The position numbers and the translations under genes were made by a program. Below the pieces are notes generated by a model. That model was not told where the DNA came from and searched no databases. It saw only the letters and a program-made list of their open reading frames with translations. Shown one piece after another: positions 15,541 through 25,020 of a stretch of DNA of 38,548 nucleotides (its first letter is position 1; each line of letters starts with the position of its first letter). Origin of the DNA: Desulfuromonadales bacterium (GTDB taxonomy: Bacteria > Desulfobacterota > Desulfuromonadia > Desulfuromonadales > Syntrophotaleaceae); contig JABXKU010000018.1 of the NCBI GenBank assembly GCA_013619105.1, positions 1 through 38,548 on the forward strand, given 5' to 3'.

Positions 15541-18500
15541 TCAGGGCTTTTGCCCTTTCCAGCGGGCACGGAGGTTTTCGCTGGCCCTCTGAATCACTAC
15601 GTAAAAGACCGGCACGAAGATCAACAACAACAGGGTGGCGGCAATCATGCCGCCGAACACGGCGGTGCCAAGGGCCTGGCGACTGGCGGAACCGGCGCCG
15701 CTGGCGACCACCAAGGGGGCCACTCCGAGGATGAAGGTGAAGGCGGTCATCAGTACCGGCCGAAAGCGCAGCGCAGCGGCACCTGTGGAGGCTTCGACGA
15801 TCCCCTCCCCGGCTTCGCGCTTGGACTTGGCAAATTCGACGATCAGGATCGAGGTCTTGGAGGCCAAGGCAATGAGCAGCACGATGCCGATCTGGGTGTA
15901 GACGTTGACATCCATGCCGCGAATCATGACCGCGCCAACGGTGCCGAGCAGGGCCAGGGGCACCGACAGAATGACCATCAGAGGGCTCGACCAGCTTTCA
16001 TACTGGGCACAGAGTACCAGATAGACAAAGGTGACTGCCAGCAGGAAGATCAGCAGAGTCTGACTGCTGGTGATCTTTTCCTGATAAGACATGCCGGTCC
16101 ATTCATAACCGAAAGAAGCGGGCAAATTGCTGTCTGCCAATTGCTCCATGAGCGCCAGGGCCTCGCCGGAACTGCTCCCCGGACCTGCCCGACCGTTGAT
16201 AGTGGCCGACGGATACATATTGTAGCGCTTGACCAACTGAGGCCCGACGGCTTCGTCGATATCCACTACGCTACCCAAGGGGATCATCTGGCCGCGATTG
16301 TTGCGTACTTCCAGCCTGCGAATGTCCTCAGGGCTGCTACGGAAGGCGGCATCAGCCTGCACCTTGACCTGATATGTACGACCGAACTTATTGAAATCAT
16401 TGACATACACCGAGCCGAGATAGGCCTGCAAGGTGTCGAAAACATTATTCAAGGGAATATCGAGGGTCTTGGCCTGAGTGCGGTCGACATCGGCATAGAG
16501 CTGTGGCACATTAGCGCGAAAAGTGGAGTAGACCCGCTGCAACTGAGATTGACCGTTGGCGGCTTGAATCACCCCGCCAGCTACCTGTTGCAACGTATCG
16601 AGACCAGCTCCGCCGCGATCTTGCAATTCCATGAGAAAGCCACCGGCAAAACCGAGGCCGCGAATGGCAGGCGGAACGAATGCAAAAATCCGCGCTTCCT
16701 GAATATCGGCAAACTCCTGCCACATGCGCCCGACCAGGGCGTCCTGCTTGAGATGAGGCGCGGAACGTTCCTGCCAGGGATCGAAAACCACCCATACGGT
16801 GGCCATATTGGAGCTTGGCGCCATGTCGATGAGGGAGAAGCCAATAATGGAGACCCAATCTCGAACACCCTCCATCTTGGCGAATCGACGGTTAATCTCT
16901 TCGACCACCTCGGCGGTGCGCTCCACAGAAGCGGCGTCGGGCAGCTGAATGCTGACAAAAGCGTAGCCCTGATCTTCGGCCGGCACGAAACCGGTGGGTA
17001 GGCGGCTAAAACCCCAAAAGGCACCCCCGGCCAAAATCAGGAAACAGATCAAGGTCAAAGCGGATCGGCGGATCAGCACAGACAGCAGCCGAGCGTAGAT
17101 GTTGCGCGTATAGTCAAAAGAGTTGTTGAAGAGGCGGAAAAACCCTTTATTACTGACCCGGGTGGGCCGCAGCACCAGAGCGCAAAGGGCCGGACTGAGG
17201 GTCAGAGCATTAATAGAACTGAACACGGTAGCGGCAGAAATCGTTAGCGCAAATTGACGGTAGAGCTGACCGGTGATGCCTCCGAGAAAGGCCGTGGGCA
17301 CAAACACCGCCAGCATAACCAGAGTGGTGGCGATAACCGGCCCTGTGACTTCATGCATGGCGCGGATGGTCGCCTCGCGGGCCGATAAGCCCAGCTCGTT
17401 GATGTTACGGACAGCGTTTTCCACCACCACAATCGCATCGTCGACCACGATGCCGATAGCCAGCACGATACCGAACAGCGATACCAAGTTGATGCCGATA
17501 CCGAGAGCGGCCATGACGGCAAAGGTGCCGATCAACGACACCGGAATGGTCAGGGCCGGAATCAGGGTCGCTCGCCAATCCTGCAAAAAGACGAAGATGG
17601 TAATAAACACCAGCAGTACAGCAATGAGCAGGGTCTGCACCACCTCTTCAATGGCGGTATCGACAAAAGTGGTGGTGTTGAAGGGCACATGATAGGCCAT
17701 GCCATCAGGAAAATCCTTGGAAAGATGAGCCAGCTTGGCCTGCACCTGATCGGCCACATCGAGGGCGTTGGCGCCGGGCAGCTGATAGATGCCGATAGCC
17801 ACCGACGGCTTGCCCTTGTACTGGGTGCGCTCGCCATAATTTTTAGCCCCCAATTCGATGCGGGCCACGTCACTGACCCGGGTCAGTCGACCGCCCGGGG
17901 CGTTCTTGATGATGATCTCGCCGAACTGTTCGACGTTATTGAGCCGACCAAGGGTGGTCACTGTGTACTGGAAGCTCTGGCCACTTGGAGCGGGGTCCTG
18001 GCCGACCATACCGGCGGCGACCTGTACGTTCTGTTCTTTGAGCGCAGCGACCACATCGCTGGTGGTGAGTTGCCGAGCTTTAAGCCGGTCGGCGTCGAGC
18101 CAGATGCGCATACTGTAGTCGCGGGCACCGAAAAGGCGCACGTCGCCGACTCCGTCGATACGGGCCAGCTCATCCTTGATACGCAGGGTGGCGTAGTTGC
18201 TCAGGTAAAGGGTGTCGTAGGCTTCATCGGGGGCAAACAACGAGGCAATCAACAGAATATTGGTCGACTGCTTCTTGGTAGAGACACCGAGACGTTTGAC
18301 CTCTTCGGGCAAGGTCGGTTCGGCGATGGCCACCCGGTTCTGCACCAGTACCGCCGCCATGTCGAGATCGGTGCCGACCTCAAAGGTCACGGTCAGGGTA
18401 TAGCTACCGGTATTGGAACTGGTCGAAGACATGTAGAGCATATCTTCGACGCCGTTGACCTGCTCCTCAATAGGCTGGGCCACGGTTTCCGCCACCACCT

Positions 18501-18666
18501 CGGCATTAGCACCGGGATAATTGGCCGTGACCTGAACCGTAGGCGGCGAGATCTCGGGATACTGGGCGATAGGCAAGGTGCGCATAGTCACCAGGCCGGC
18601 AATAACGATAACGATGGAGATGACCGAGGCAAAAATTGGTCGATCGATGAAAAAACGACTGAACAT
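15541..18666 (-). CDS. RND multidrug efflux pump, HAE1/AcrB type
   Basis: The 1041-residue inner-membrane antiporter exports hydrophobic compounds using the proton gradient. It shows AcrB-family landmarks: MFSRFFIDRPIFASVISI at the N-terminus, PIAQYPEISPPTVQVTANYPGA, the two large periplasmic loops, and the proton-relay pair D409-D410 in GIVVDDAIVVVEN, equivalent to AcrB D407/D408. Length is normal and no frame damage is visible. The AGGGGG ribosome site lies 6 nt before the ATG. The operon order on the minus strand is outer-membrane factor, fusion protein, pump, regulator, so the tripartite pump is encoded together. Several large open frames on the opposite strand are shadows of this gene. 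Confidence 0.97.
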   Translation of the reverse strand: MFSRFFIDRPIFASVISIVIVIAGLVTMRTLPIAQYPEISPPTVQVTANYPGANAEVVAETVAQPIEEQVNGVEDMLYMSSTSSNTGSYTLTVTFEVGTDLDMAAVLVQNRVAIAEPTLPEEVKRLGVSTKKQSTNILLIASLFAPDEAYDTLYLSNYATLRIKDELARIDGVGDVRLFGARDYSMRIWLDADRLKARQLTTSDVVAALKEQNVQVAAGMVGQDPAPSGQSFQYTVTTLGRLNNVEQFGEIIIKNAPGGRLTRVSDVARIELGAKNYGERTQYKGKPSVAIGIYQLPGANALDVADQVQAKLAHLSKDFPDGMAYHVPFNTTTFVDTAIEEVVQTLLIAVLLVFITIFVFLQDWRATLIPALTIPVSLIGTFAVMAALGIGINLVSLFGIVLAIGIVVDDAIVVVENAVRNINELGLSAREATIRAMHEVTGPVIATTLVMLAVFVPTAFLGGITGQLYRQFALTISAATVFSSINALTLSPALCALVLRPTRVSNKGFFRLFNNSFDYTRNIYARLLSVLIRRSALTLICFLILAGGAFWGFSRLPTGFVPAEDQGYAFVSIQLPDAASVERTAEVVEEINRRFAKMEGVRDWVSIIGFSLIDMAPSSNMATVWVVFDPWQERSAPHLKQDALVGRMWQEFADIQEARIFAFVPPAIRGLGFAGGFLMELQDRGGAGLDTLQQVAGGVIQAANGQSQLQRVYSTFRANVPQLYADVDRTQAKTLDIPLNNVFDTLQAYLGSVYVNDFNKFGRTYQVKVQADAAFRSSPEDIRRLEVRNNRGQMIPLGSVVDIDEAVGPQLVKRYNMYPSATINGRAGPGSSSGEALALMEQLADSNLPASFGYEWTGMSYQEKITSSQTLLIFLLAVTFVYLVLCAQYESWSSPLMVILSVPLALLGTVGAVMIRGMDVNVYTQIGIVLLIALASKTSILIVEFAKSKREAGEGIVEASTGAAALRFRPVLMTAFTFILGVAPLVVASGAGSASRQALGTAVFGGMIAATLLLLIFVPVFYVVIQRASENLRARWKGQKP

Positions 18667-18677
18667 TACGTGTCCCC

Positions 18678-19844
18678 CTAGCCGGCCTGCGATTGTTTGG
18701 CTGCCGCCAGTTGCTCGGCCGTCTGCGGATTTACGGTGGCACCGGGACGAACCCGCTGCAAACCGTTGACAATCACCCGCTCACCGGCAGCGAGGCCCTT
18801 CTGGACCACCCGCAAACCTGTCGTGGCGCTGCCAACCTCGACACCTCGGTATTCGACTTGATTCTGCTCGTTGACCACCAGCAGATAATAGCCCTGCTGA
18901 TCGATACCGAAGGCCGACTCCGGCACTACCAGAGCGTCTTTTTGCACACTGATGGGAGCCCGCAAGCGGGCAAAAAGACCGGGCAGCAGACTGGCGTCGG
19001 TATTTTCGAAGACGCCACGCACCTGAATGGTGCCGGTCTGAGCATCGACTTGGTTGTCGACGTAATCGATGTGCCCGGGGTGAGGATAATCATCTTCGGT
19101 GGAGAGGCCGAGGAACAATTTGCTATGGCCATTATCGCTGGTCGGGGTCTGTTGACGCTCGTACTGCTTGTATTCGAGCAAATCCCGCTCGTTGACGTTG
19201 AAATAGACATACACGGGGTTTTCACTAACCACCGTAGCCAACAGGGTCCGATCCCCAGCGCCGACCAAGTTGCCAACATCGACCAGATGGCGGCCGATAC
19301 GACCGCTGATGGGGGCATGGATGCGGGTATAGGAGAGCTGCAAGCGGGCTGTCTCGATGTCCGCCTGCGCGGCGTCGATGGTCGCCGCAGCCTTGGCTTG
19401 CTCGGCCCGGGCAGCGATCACCTCCACCTCACTGACCGCGTTGTCTTTATAAGCGTTTTCTTTACGTTTAAGGGTCGCCTCGGCCAGGCGCATTTCTGCC
19501 CGGCGCATGGCCAGCTGGGCTGTTGCCTCATCCAGCCGCGCCTGATATGGCCTGGGGTCGATAACGAAGAGCAGATCGCCCTTTTTGACCTGACTGCCAG
19601 AATCGAAGTGGATGCCCTGCAGATAGCCTTCGACCCGAGCACGCAGCTCTACCGATTTTACTGCCGCAGTAGTGCCGCTGTACTGGGCGTAGCGGGTCAC
19701 GCTCTGCACTTGGGGCACAGCGATGGTCACCGTCGGCGGCGGAGGGGCCACGAAGGTGTTTTTATCTTTGCAACCGGCAACCGCCAGCACTCCCAATAAC
19801 AACATTGGGCTCCAAGTACGCATCATCTGCTTTATCTTTTGCAT
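18678..19844 (-). CDS. RND periplasmic adaptor (membrane-fusion) lipoprotein, AcrA type
   Basis: The adaptor links the inner-membrane pump to the outer-membrane channel. The 388-residue product has a lipobox (AVAGC, Cys25), a biotinyl-lipoyl half (YAQYSGTTAAVKSVELRARVEGYL, GSQVKKGDLLFVIDPRPYQA), an alpha-helical hairpin (about residues 85-155), TRIHAPISGRIGRHLVDVGNLVG, and the beta-barrel/membrane-proximal region ending GLQRVRPGATV. The start at 19844 overlaps the TGA of the upstream gene by one base (TGATG), with AAGGAG 8 nt upstream inside that gene; translational coupling is likely. The frame extends further upstream but overlaps the preceding gene and is unlikely to be used. Confidence 0.95.
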   Translation of the reverse strand: MQKIKQMMRTWSPMLLLGVLAVAGCKDKNTFVAPPPPTVTIAVPQVQSVTRYAQYSGTTAAVKSVELRARVEGYLQGIHFDSGSQVKKGDLLFVIDPRPYQARLDEATAQLAMRRAEMRLAEATLKRKENAYKDNAVSEVEVIAARAEQAKAAATIDAAQADIETARLQLSYTRIHAPISGRIGRHLVDVGNLVGAGDRTLLATVVSENPVYVYFNVNERDLLEYKQYERQQTPTSDNGHSKLFLGLSTEDDYPHPGHIDYVDNQVDAQTGTIQVRGVFENTDASLLPGLFARLRAPISVQKDALVVPESAFGIDQQGYYLLVVNEQNQVEYRGVEVGSATTGLRVVQKGLAAGERVIVNGLQRVRPGATVNPQTAEQLAAAKQSQAG

Positions 19845-21298
19845 CAGGGTTTCTCCTTGCTTGCGTCTTGCGGTCCGGCCGGATTCCAACCACCACCGAT
19901 TGCTTTGTAGAGCTGAACCAGATTAATGACCGCATCGCCCCGGGCGGCAGCCAGCTGATTTTCGATTTCGAACAGGGCGCGTTGAGAATCCAACACGTTT
20001 TGAAAGTCGGACAGACCGTCTTTATAGAGACCGGTGGCCAGTTTCACCGAGCGGCGACCCGCCTGTTGCGAGCGCTCCAGGGCTGCCAAAGTGTCCCGCT
20101 GCTGCAGATATTGGGTCATGGCGTTTTCCGCCTCATTCAGGGCATTGAGCATGGTCTGCTCATACTGATAGAGAGCCTGCTCAGCAAGGGCATCCTCAAC
20201 CTGGATCTGGCTGCGCACTCGTTTGCCATCAAACAGTAACCAACGCACCGTTGGGCCAAAAGCGAAGGCACGGCTACCTGACTTGAGCAGGTCGCCACCG
20301 TTCAGAGCTTCAAAAGCAAAGGAACCAGACAAAGACAGGCGAGGATAAAGATCGGCCTTGGCGATGCCGATACGGGCGGTCTGCGCGGCCAGTTGCCTCT
20401 CAGCGCGGCGGATATCCGGGCGCTGGCGCAGCAAATCGGCTGGCACACCCACGGTAACCTGAGCCAGCGGCACGGGAATCGGCGCCGGTTCGCTCAGTTC
20501 AGCAAACAGGGCCCCGGGGGGTTGACCGAGCAATACCGCAATGGAGTTGATCGACCGGGTCAGTTCAATGCGCAACGGCGGCACCACCGCCTCGGATGCG
20601 GCCAGCACCCGTTCCGCCTGGGCGACATCGAGACCAGTGGCCAAGCCGTTGCGGAACCGCGACTGAGTAAGGTCCAGTACCTGTCGCTGCGAAATCAGGT
20701 TACCTTCCGCCGCGGCCAGACGCGCCTGCGAGGTACGAACGGTAAAGTAAGTACGGGCAATCTCGGCATAGAGGGTGATCAGCACATCGACCCGGTCCTC
20801 TTCGCTGGCCTGATAATCGGCCCGAGCTGCTTCTACCGAGCGGCCTATGCGGCCAAAGAGATCGAGCTCCCAGCTAGCGTCAAGGCCGACGTTATAAACA
20901 GACTCGGTCCTGGAACCGACAGACAGACTATTTTCGCTGCTACGCTGACGCATGGCGCTGCCTGCGGCCTCGACACCCGGCCAGTATTCGCCGGTTGCGA
21001 CCCCGAGGCGGGCACGGGCTTCCCTGACCCGGGCCACAGCGCTACGCAGATCGAGATTGCCTTGCGTCCCCTGGGCAATAAGCCTTTCCAAAAGCGGATC
21101 ATCGAACAGAGTCCACCAGCGAACCACCATGGCCTCCGCAGGCACCAGGGCCGGATCCGACCCTTCCTGCCAAACTACCGGCACCTGCATCTTGGGCGTT
21201 TCGTAGTCCGGCCCTACCGACATACAGCCGGCGACCAGCAGCAGTAAAAGCCCCGCCAGCAATGGACGCAACTTGCCGTGAATGCTATCCCTCATCAT
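19844..21298 (-). CDS. Outer-membrane efflux factor, NodT/OprM type lipoprotein
   Basis: The 484-residue channel protein has a lipobox (LLVAGC, Cys25) and the family sequence SVGPDYETPKMQVP, then two repeats of the helical domain with WWTLFDDPLLERLIAQ, TRSINSIAVLLGQPPG, PADLLRQRPDIRRAERQLAAQTARIGIAKADLYPRLSL and FGPTVRWLLFDGKRVRSQ. It would form the trimeric TolC-like exit duct. It is first in the operon. The ATG has a GAGGCG-like site upstream, and a promoter with overlapping operator precedes it. Confidence 0.96.
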   Translation of the reverse strand: MMRDSIHGKLRPLLAGLLLLLVAGCMSVGPDYETPKMQVPVVWQEGSDPALVPAEAMVVRWWTLFDDPLLERLIAQGTQGNLDLRSAVARVREARARLGVATGEYWPGVEAAGSAMRQRSSENSLSVGSRTESVYNVGLDASWELDLFGRIGRSVEAARADYQASEEDRVDVLITLYAEIARTYFTVRTSQARLAAAEGNLISQRQVLDLTQSRFRNGLATGLDVAQAERVLAASEAVVPPLRIELTRSINSIAVLLGQPPGALFAELSEPAPIPVPLAQVTVGVPADLLRQRPDIRRAERQLAAQTARIGIAKADLYPRLSLSGSFAFEALNGGDLLKSGSRAFAFGPTVRWLLFDGKRVRSQIQVEDALAEQALYQYEQTMLNALNEAENAMTQYLQQRDTLAALERSQQAGRRSVKLATGLYKDGLSDFQNVLDSQRALFEIENQLAAARGDAVINLVQLYKAIGGGWNPAGPQDASKEKP

Positions 21299-21333
21299 CT
21301 TTTTCGCCTCACCTTAGCAGTAAACATTGGAAG

Positions 21334-21353
21334 CAAACATACATGAATGTTTG
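21334..21353. promoter_or_regulatory. Putative TetR/AcrR-type operator
   Basis: CAAACATACATGAATGTTTG is an inverted repeat matching at 18 of 20 positions, lying 36 nt upstream of the outer-membrane factor start. It closely resembles the TtgR/AcrR operator type, in which ACAAACA and TGAATGT half-sites flank a short spacer. It overlaps the spacer and -10 box of the promoter, so binding would block polymerase. The partner is inferred to be the TetR protein at 14907-15518. Confidence 0.75.
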
Positions 21354-21364
21354 TAAGTTGCCAA
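21336..21364 (-). promoter_or_regulatory. Sigma-70 type promoter of the efflux operon
   Basis: On the minus strand the -35 box is TTGGCA (21359-21364), the spacer is exactly 17 bp, and the -10 box is TATGTT (21336-21341). It drives the four-gene efflux operon. Confidence 0.7.
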
Positions 21365-21542
21365 GAGGAAACATAAGATTTATTTCGGCCGGTTGCCGGA
21401 GGGGATTGATGGTTGATCTCTATCGTAGCCGTTTGCCTGGCTGGCAATGGGGAGGGGAATCAGGTCATATACATGGTTGACACTTTCGAACCCAACACTT
21501 GAACCTTTTCCTCAAAAACAAAGGTAAATACAATAACTTCAA

Positions 21543-22035
21543 CTTCGCCGGTCCCGGCCGGCCAGCCGGGTTACTTTCTTTACTAGTCTAAAGAAAGTAA
21601 CCAAAGAAAGGACGGATTGGCTGTCGCCTGACTTCTATCGCGATGATTATTAAATCGGTGGCTCTTTGTTGCTGTATTAAAGAGAGACCGCTTCGTTGGC
21701 GACTCCCCTTCTATTGGAACAGCGCACAGGCAGCCGTCGGCAGAGGGCGCCGTAGAGGTGTTGCAGTTGCGTTATGGGTTTTAAAACCAACAGCCCCTTC
21801 GATCACTGTTGGGAAGAGAGTTTGATCCATAGTTTTAGCGATCAACCTTCGAAAGAGGGGCCGCGCAAAGAAATTGCAGCCGCCGTGAGATAGCTCTAGG
21901 GTTGTCAACCTTCTCCTTACCTGCGTGCCAGCATGCTCCACGCAGTGGCAAGGCACTTTTTGCTTCCTTTTTGTTGCCGCCTGGAGAAAAAGGAAGGCGG
22001 CTGGCGGGCCGCGACCCGCCGGTGTTGCTTCTTCG
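21543..22035. repeat. Dispersed palindromic repeat, copy B
   Basis: Copy B carries a perfect 12-bp hairpin (TTACTTTCTTTA, loop CTAGTC, TAAAGAAAGTAA) at 21571-21600, and a second hairpin (CTTCCTTTTT / AAAAAGGAAG) near the right end, followed by the GCGACCC tail. About three quarters of its interior matches copy C by eye, including the conserved TTACCTGCGTG, AGCATGCTCCACGCAGTGG and GCGGGCCGCGACCCG segments. No credible ORF. Confidence 0.8.
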
Positions 22036-22061
22036 AAACTGTATGAAATCTGCAATCTTTA

Positions 22062-22549
22062 CTTCGCCGGTCCCGGCCGGCCAGCCGGGTTACTTTCATT
22101 ACTAGTCTAAAGAAAGTAACCAAAGAAAGGACGGATTGGCTGTCGCCGGACTTCTGTCGCGTAGGTTTTTAAATCGAAGTCCCTATGTTACGACATTGAG
22201 GGGACACTGCTTCGTTGGCAGCACCTCTGTCATTGGGAAAGCGTGCAGGCAGCCATCGGCCCAGGTTGTCGTAGCGATGTTGCATATGCGTTGTTGGTTT
22301 TAAACCCAACAGCCCTTCCATCACTGTTAGGAAGAAATTACGACCGATCATTTTAGCAATAAACATCAGAAGAAGGGCCGCGCAAAGAAATTACTAGCGT
22401 TGTGTCATGGCTCTAGGGAAGTTAGCCTTCTCCTTACCTGCGTGACAGCATGCTCCACGCAGTGGAAGCCATTTTTTGCCTACTTTTTGTTGGCTTGGAC
22501 AAAAAGTAGGGCGGCTGGCGGGCCGCGACCCGTCGGTGTTGTTTATCGA
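22062..22549. repeat. Dispersed palindromic repeat, copy C
   Basis: Near-tandem to copy B, offset by 519 bp. It starts with the same CTTCGCCGGTCCCGGCCGG motif, has the AAAGAAAGTAACC hairpin with one arm mutated (TTACTTTCATTA), and ends with CCTACTTTTTGT / ACAAAAAGTAGG and the GCGACCC tail. Confidence 0.8.
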
Positions 22550-22580
22550 TTGTAACCAATCAATGCTAGCCACATTGCAC

Positions 22581-22623
22581 AAAAGAAAAAGGCCGCTAGC
22601 GACAAAATAGTCACCAGCGGCCT
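22581..22623 (-). terminator. Terminator after cydB
   Basis: On the minus strand a 14-bp stem matching at 12 positions (AGGCCGCTGGTGAC / GTCGCTAGCGGCCT) is followed by TTTTTCTTTT. It lies about 24 nt beyond the cydB stop. Confidence 0.85.
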
Positions 22624-22646
22624 CGGTATCCAAACTCTCAAATTAC

Positions 22647-23675
22647 TCAATAAGCATGATCATCCGCCGTCACCTCTTCAACGGTAACCGGCTCGCGAAA
22701 GATCCGATAAGCCCAAATCTTATAGGCAATGACGATAGGCACGAAAACCAAAGCCACCATAGTCATAAGCCCCAAGGTATAGGGACTCGATGACGAATTG
22801 TAGATCGTCAGGCTGGCAGCGGTATCGAGACTGGAGGGAATCAGATTGGGAAACAGTCCCACCAGGGCGGTAGCGAATACCAACAAAATAGTGACGCAAG
22901 AAGCGGCAAAAGCCTTGAGCAACTTGGCGCGGCCCAGCATGATACGCACCACGATCAATTCCAAGGCCGTCAGCAGAGGCACTGCCCACAATGCTGGATG
23001 AGCATAATAATTGTCGTACAAGAGGGTGAATTTTGCCGTAGCGGCCAGAAAAACGACGGCGATCAACAGCACTATTGGCCAGAGCATTTTAGCCATGCGC
23101 TGGGCGCGTTCTTTGAGTTCGCCAGTAGTCTTGACCGACAGGTAAAGGGCGCCATGCTGCAGAAACAGCCCCACGAAGAGCAGTCCAGTGAGCAGACCAT
23201 AGGGGTTTAACAGTGCGATAAACGAGCCATGGTAGCCAGAAGCATCCATGGCCAAACCACCAAAGATATTGCCAAAGGCGACCCCAAACAGCAGTGCCGG
23301 CAGAAAACTACAGACCAAAATAGCGATATCCCAACCCTTCTTCCAGCCGAGGCCGTCCATCTTGCCACGGAACTCAAAAGACACCCCGCGTATAATCAGG
23401 GCAAAAAGCAGAATCAGCAGGGCGCTGTAGAGATAGCTGAACATCAGGGCATAGGTGGTGGGAAAAGCGGCAAAGGTGGCGCCACCGGCAGTGACCAGCC
23501 ACACCTCGTTACCATCCCATACGGGGCCAAAAGTATTGATCACCACCCGCTTTTCCGCATCGTTACGAGCGATGAAATTCATCAGCATGCCCGCGCCGAG
23601 AACGAAACCGTCGAGCATGAAGTAGACCGCCCACAATACTCCCCAGAGCACGAACCAGATAATTTGCAGTTCCAT
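22647..23675 (-). CDS. cydB: Cytochrome bd oxidase subunit II
   Basis: CydB pairs with CydA in the quinol-oxidising, oxygen-reducing bd oxidase of the inner membrane. The 342-residue protein has the CydB N-terminus (QIIWFVLWGVLWAVYFMLDGFVLGAGM), GPVWDGNEVWLVTAGGATFAAFP and about eight membrane helices. Its start lies 1 nt after the cydA stop, with a GGAGG site inside the cydA end, so the two are translationally linked. No cydX, cydC or cydD is visible here. The oxidase gives high-affinity oxygen use and oxygen protection, fitting an anaerobe tolerating traces of oxygen. Confidence 0.96.
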   Translation of the reverse strand: MELQIIWFVLWGVLWAVYFMLDGFVLGAGMLMNFIARNDAEKRVVINTFGPVWDGNEVWLVTAGGATFAAFPTTYALMFSYLYSALLILLFALIIRGVSFEFRGKMDGLGWKKGWDIAILVCSFLPALLFGVAFGNIFGGLAMDASGYHGSFIALLNPYGLLTGLLFVGLFLQHGALYLSVKTTGELKERAQRMAKMLWPIVLLIAVVFLAATAKFTLLYDNYYAHPALWAVPLLTALELIVVRIMLGRAKLLKAFAASCVTILLVFATALVGLFPNLIPSSLDTAASLTIYNSSSSPYTLGLMTMVALVFVPIVIAYKIWAYRIFREPVTVEEVTADDHAY

Positions 23676-23676
23676 G

Positions 23677-25020
23677 TTACGCCTCCTTCAGTATCGGTTG
23701 TGCCGCCGGGCCTTCTTCGGGACCTTTGCGAGCAAACTTTATCAACAGATAGATATCAATAAACCCAAGGGCGCTATACAGCAAGGTGAAGGCAATCAGG
23801 GAAACCGCCACCTGGGTGGAGCTGATGGCGGTGGACACCCCCTCGGAAGTACGCATCACGCCATAGACGATCCACGGCTGACGCCCGACCTCGGCGACCA
23901 GCCAACCGAGCTGTATGGTCAGGTAGGGTATGGGGATGAAATAAATCAACAGCCGCAAAAAGAGTCGTTGTTTTTCCAGAGTGCCACGCCAGGCAAAAAA
24001 AGCGGCCAGCACCGAAACCAGAACCATTAGGCTGCCAAAGCCGACCATGGCCCGAAAACTGAGAAATACCGGCAGTATGGGTGGACGGTCTTCCCGAGGA
24101 ATGTCATTCAGCCCTATAACCTCGGCATTAAAATCGCGATAGGCCAGGTAGCTAAGCACTCCCGGCACGTAAGCAGCCTCGACCACGTTGCGCTCCTGCT
24201 CGGCATCGGGCCAGGCCAGCAGATGAATGCCGGCGTTGGTGCCCGTTTCCCAGTGAGCTTCCATGGCCGCCAGTTTGGCAGGTTGGTATCGGGCCACCAC
24301 CTCGGCCTGGTAATCACCGGTCAACAGTGACAGGGCAATGGTGACTAAACCGAAGTAGGCCCCCATGCGAAAAGAAGTACGGAAGAATTCCAGCTGGCGG
24401 CCACGTAGCAGATGCCAGGCGGAAATTCCCATAACGAAAAAGGCCCCCACCGTATAGCAGGAAACCACCGTATGGTAGAACTTCCAGACTCCATAAGGAT
24501 TAGTAAACATGGCGCCGAAATCGACCATCTCTGCACGGCCGTTGCGTAGTACATAGCCAACGGGGTTCTGCATCCAGCCGTTGGCCAGCAGAATCCACAA
24601 TGCCGACAGACTGCTGGCGATGGCCACCACCCAGATGCACAGCAGGTGAACCTTCTTCGAAACTTTATCCCAGCCAAAGGCCCAGATACCGATAAATACA
24701 GACTCAAGAAAAAAAGCTACCGTCGCCTCAATAGCCAGGGGCGCGCCGAAAATATCGCCGACATAGCGGGAATACTCGGCCCAGTTCATCCCGAACTGAA
24801 ACTCGAGGGTAATGCCGGTAACGATGCCGAGGGCGAAGTTGATCAGAAACAACTTGCCCCAGAATTGGGTCATCCGCTTGTACATCTCATTACCGGTGCG
24901 AACGTAGCGGGTTTCCATCCAAGCCACCAGCAGCACCAGTCCCAGAGTCAGGGGCACGAAAATAAAATGAAACATACTGGTCACGGCGAACTGCAACCGG
25001 CTCAACTCCACCACATCCAT
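23677..25020 (-). CDS. cydA: Cytochrome bd oxidase subunit I
   Basis: CydA holds hemes b558, b595 and d and the quinol site. The 447-residue sequence has His18 (MFHFIF; E. coli His19), His183 (WKFYHTVVSCYTVG; E. coli His186), a Met ligand in SFRAMVGFGSLM, and GWLVAEVGRQPW. It is shorter than E. coli CydA (about 520 residues) because the Q-loop is short, a feature of the CIO/short-Q-loop class. The start has AGGAGGG 6 nt upstream. A 23-bp interrupted palindrome at 25136-25158 may be a regulator site. Confidence 0.96.
   Translation of the reverse strand: MDVVELSRLQFAVTSMFHFIFVPLTLGLVLLVAWMETRYVRTGNEMYKRMTQFWGKLFLINFALGIVTGITLEFQFGMNWAEYSRYVGDIFGAPLAIEATVAFFLESVFIGIWAFGWDKVSKKVHLLCIWVVAIASSLSALWILLANGWMQNPVGYVLRNGRAEMVDFGAMFTNPYGVWKFYHTVVSCYTVGAFFVMGISAWHLLRGRQLEFFRTSFRMGAYFGLVTIALSLLTGDYQAEVVARYQPAKLAAMEAHWETGTNAGIHLLAWPDAEQERNVVEAAYVPGVLSYLAYRDFNAEVIGLNDIPREDRPPILPVFLSFRAMVGFGSLMVLVSVLAAFFAWRGTLEKQRLFLRLLIYFIPIPYLTIQLGWLVAEVGRQPWIVYGVMRTSEGVSTAISSTQVAVSLIAFTLLYSALGFIDIYLLIKFARKGPEEGPAAQPILKEA

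Noticed and set aside
15466-17001. 511-residue plus-strand open frame opposite the RND pump gene
   Set aside because: It is antisense to a well-supported gene and has no ribosome site, domain or conserved motif. It is a shadow of the high-GC coding frame. The open frames at 17689-18681 and 18693-19799 are rejected for the same reason.
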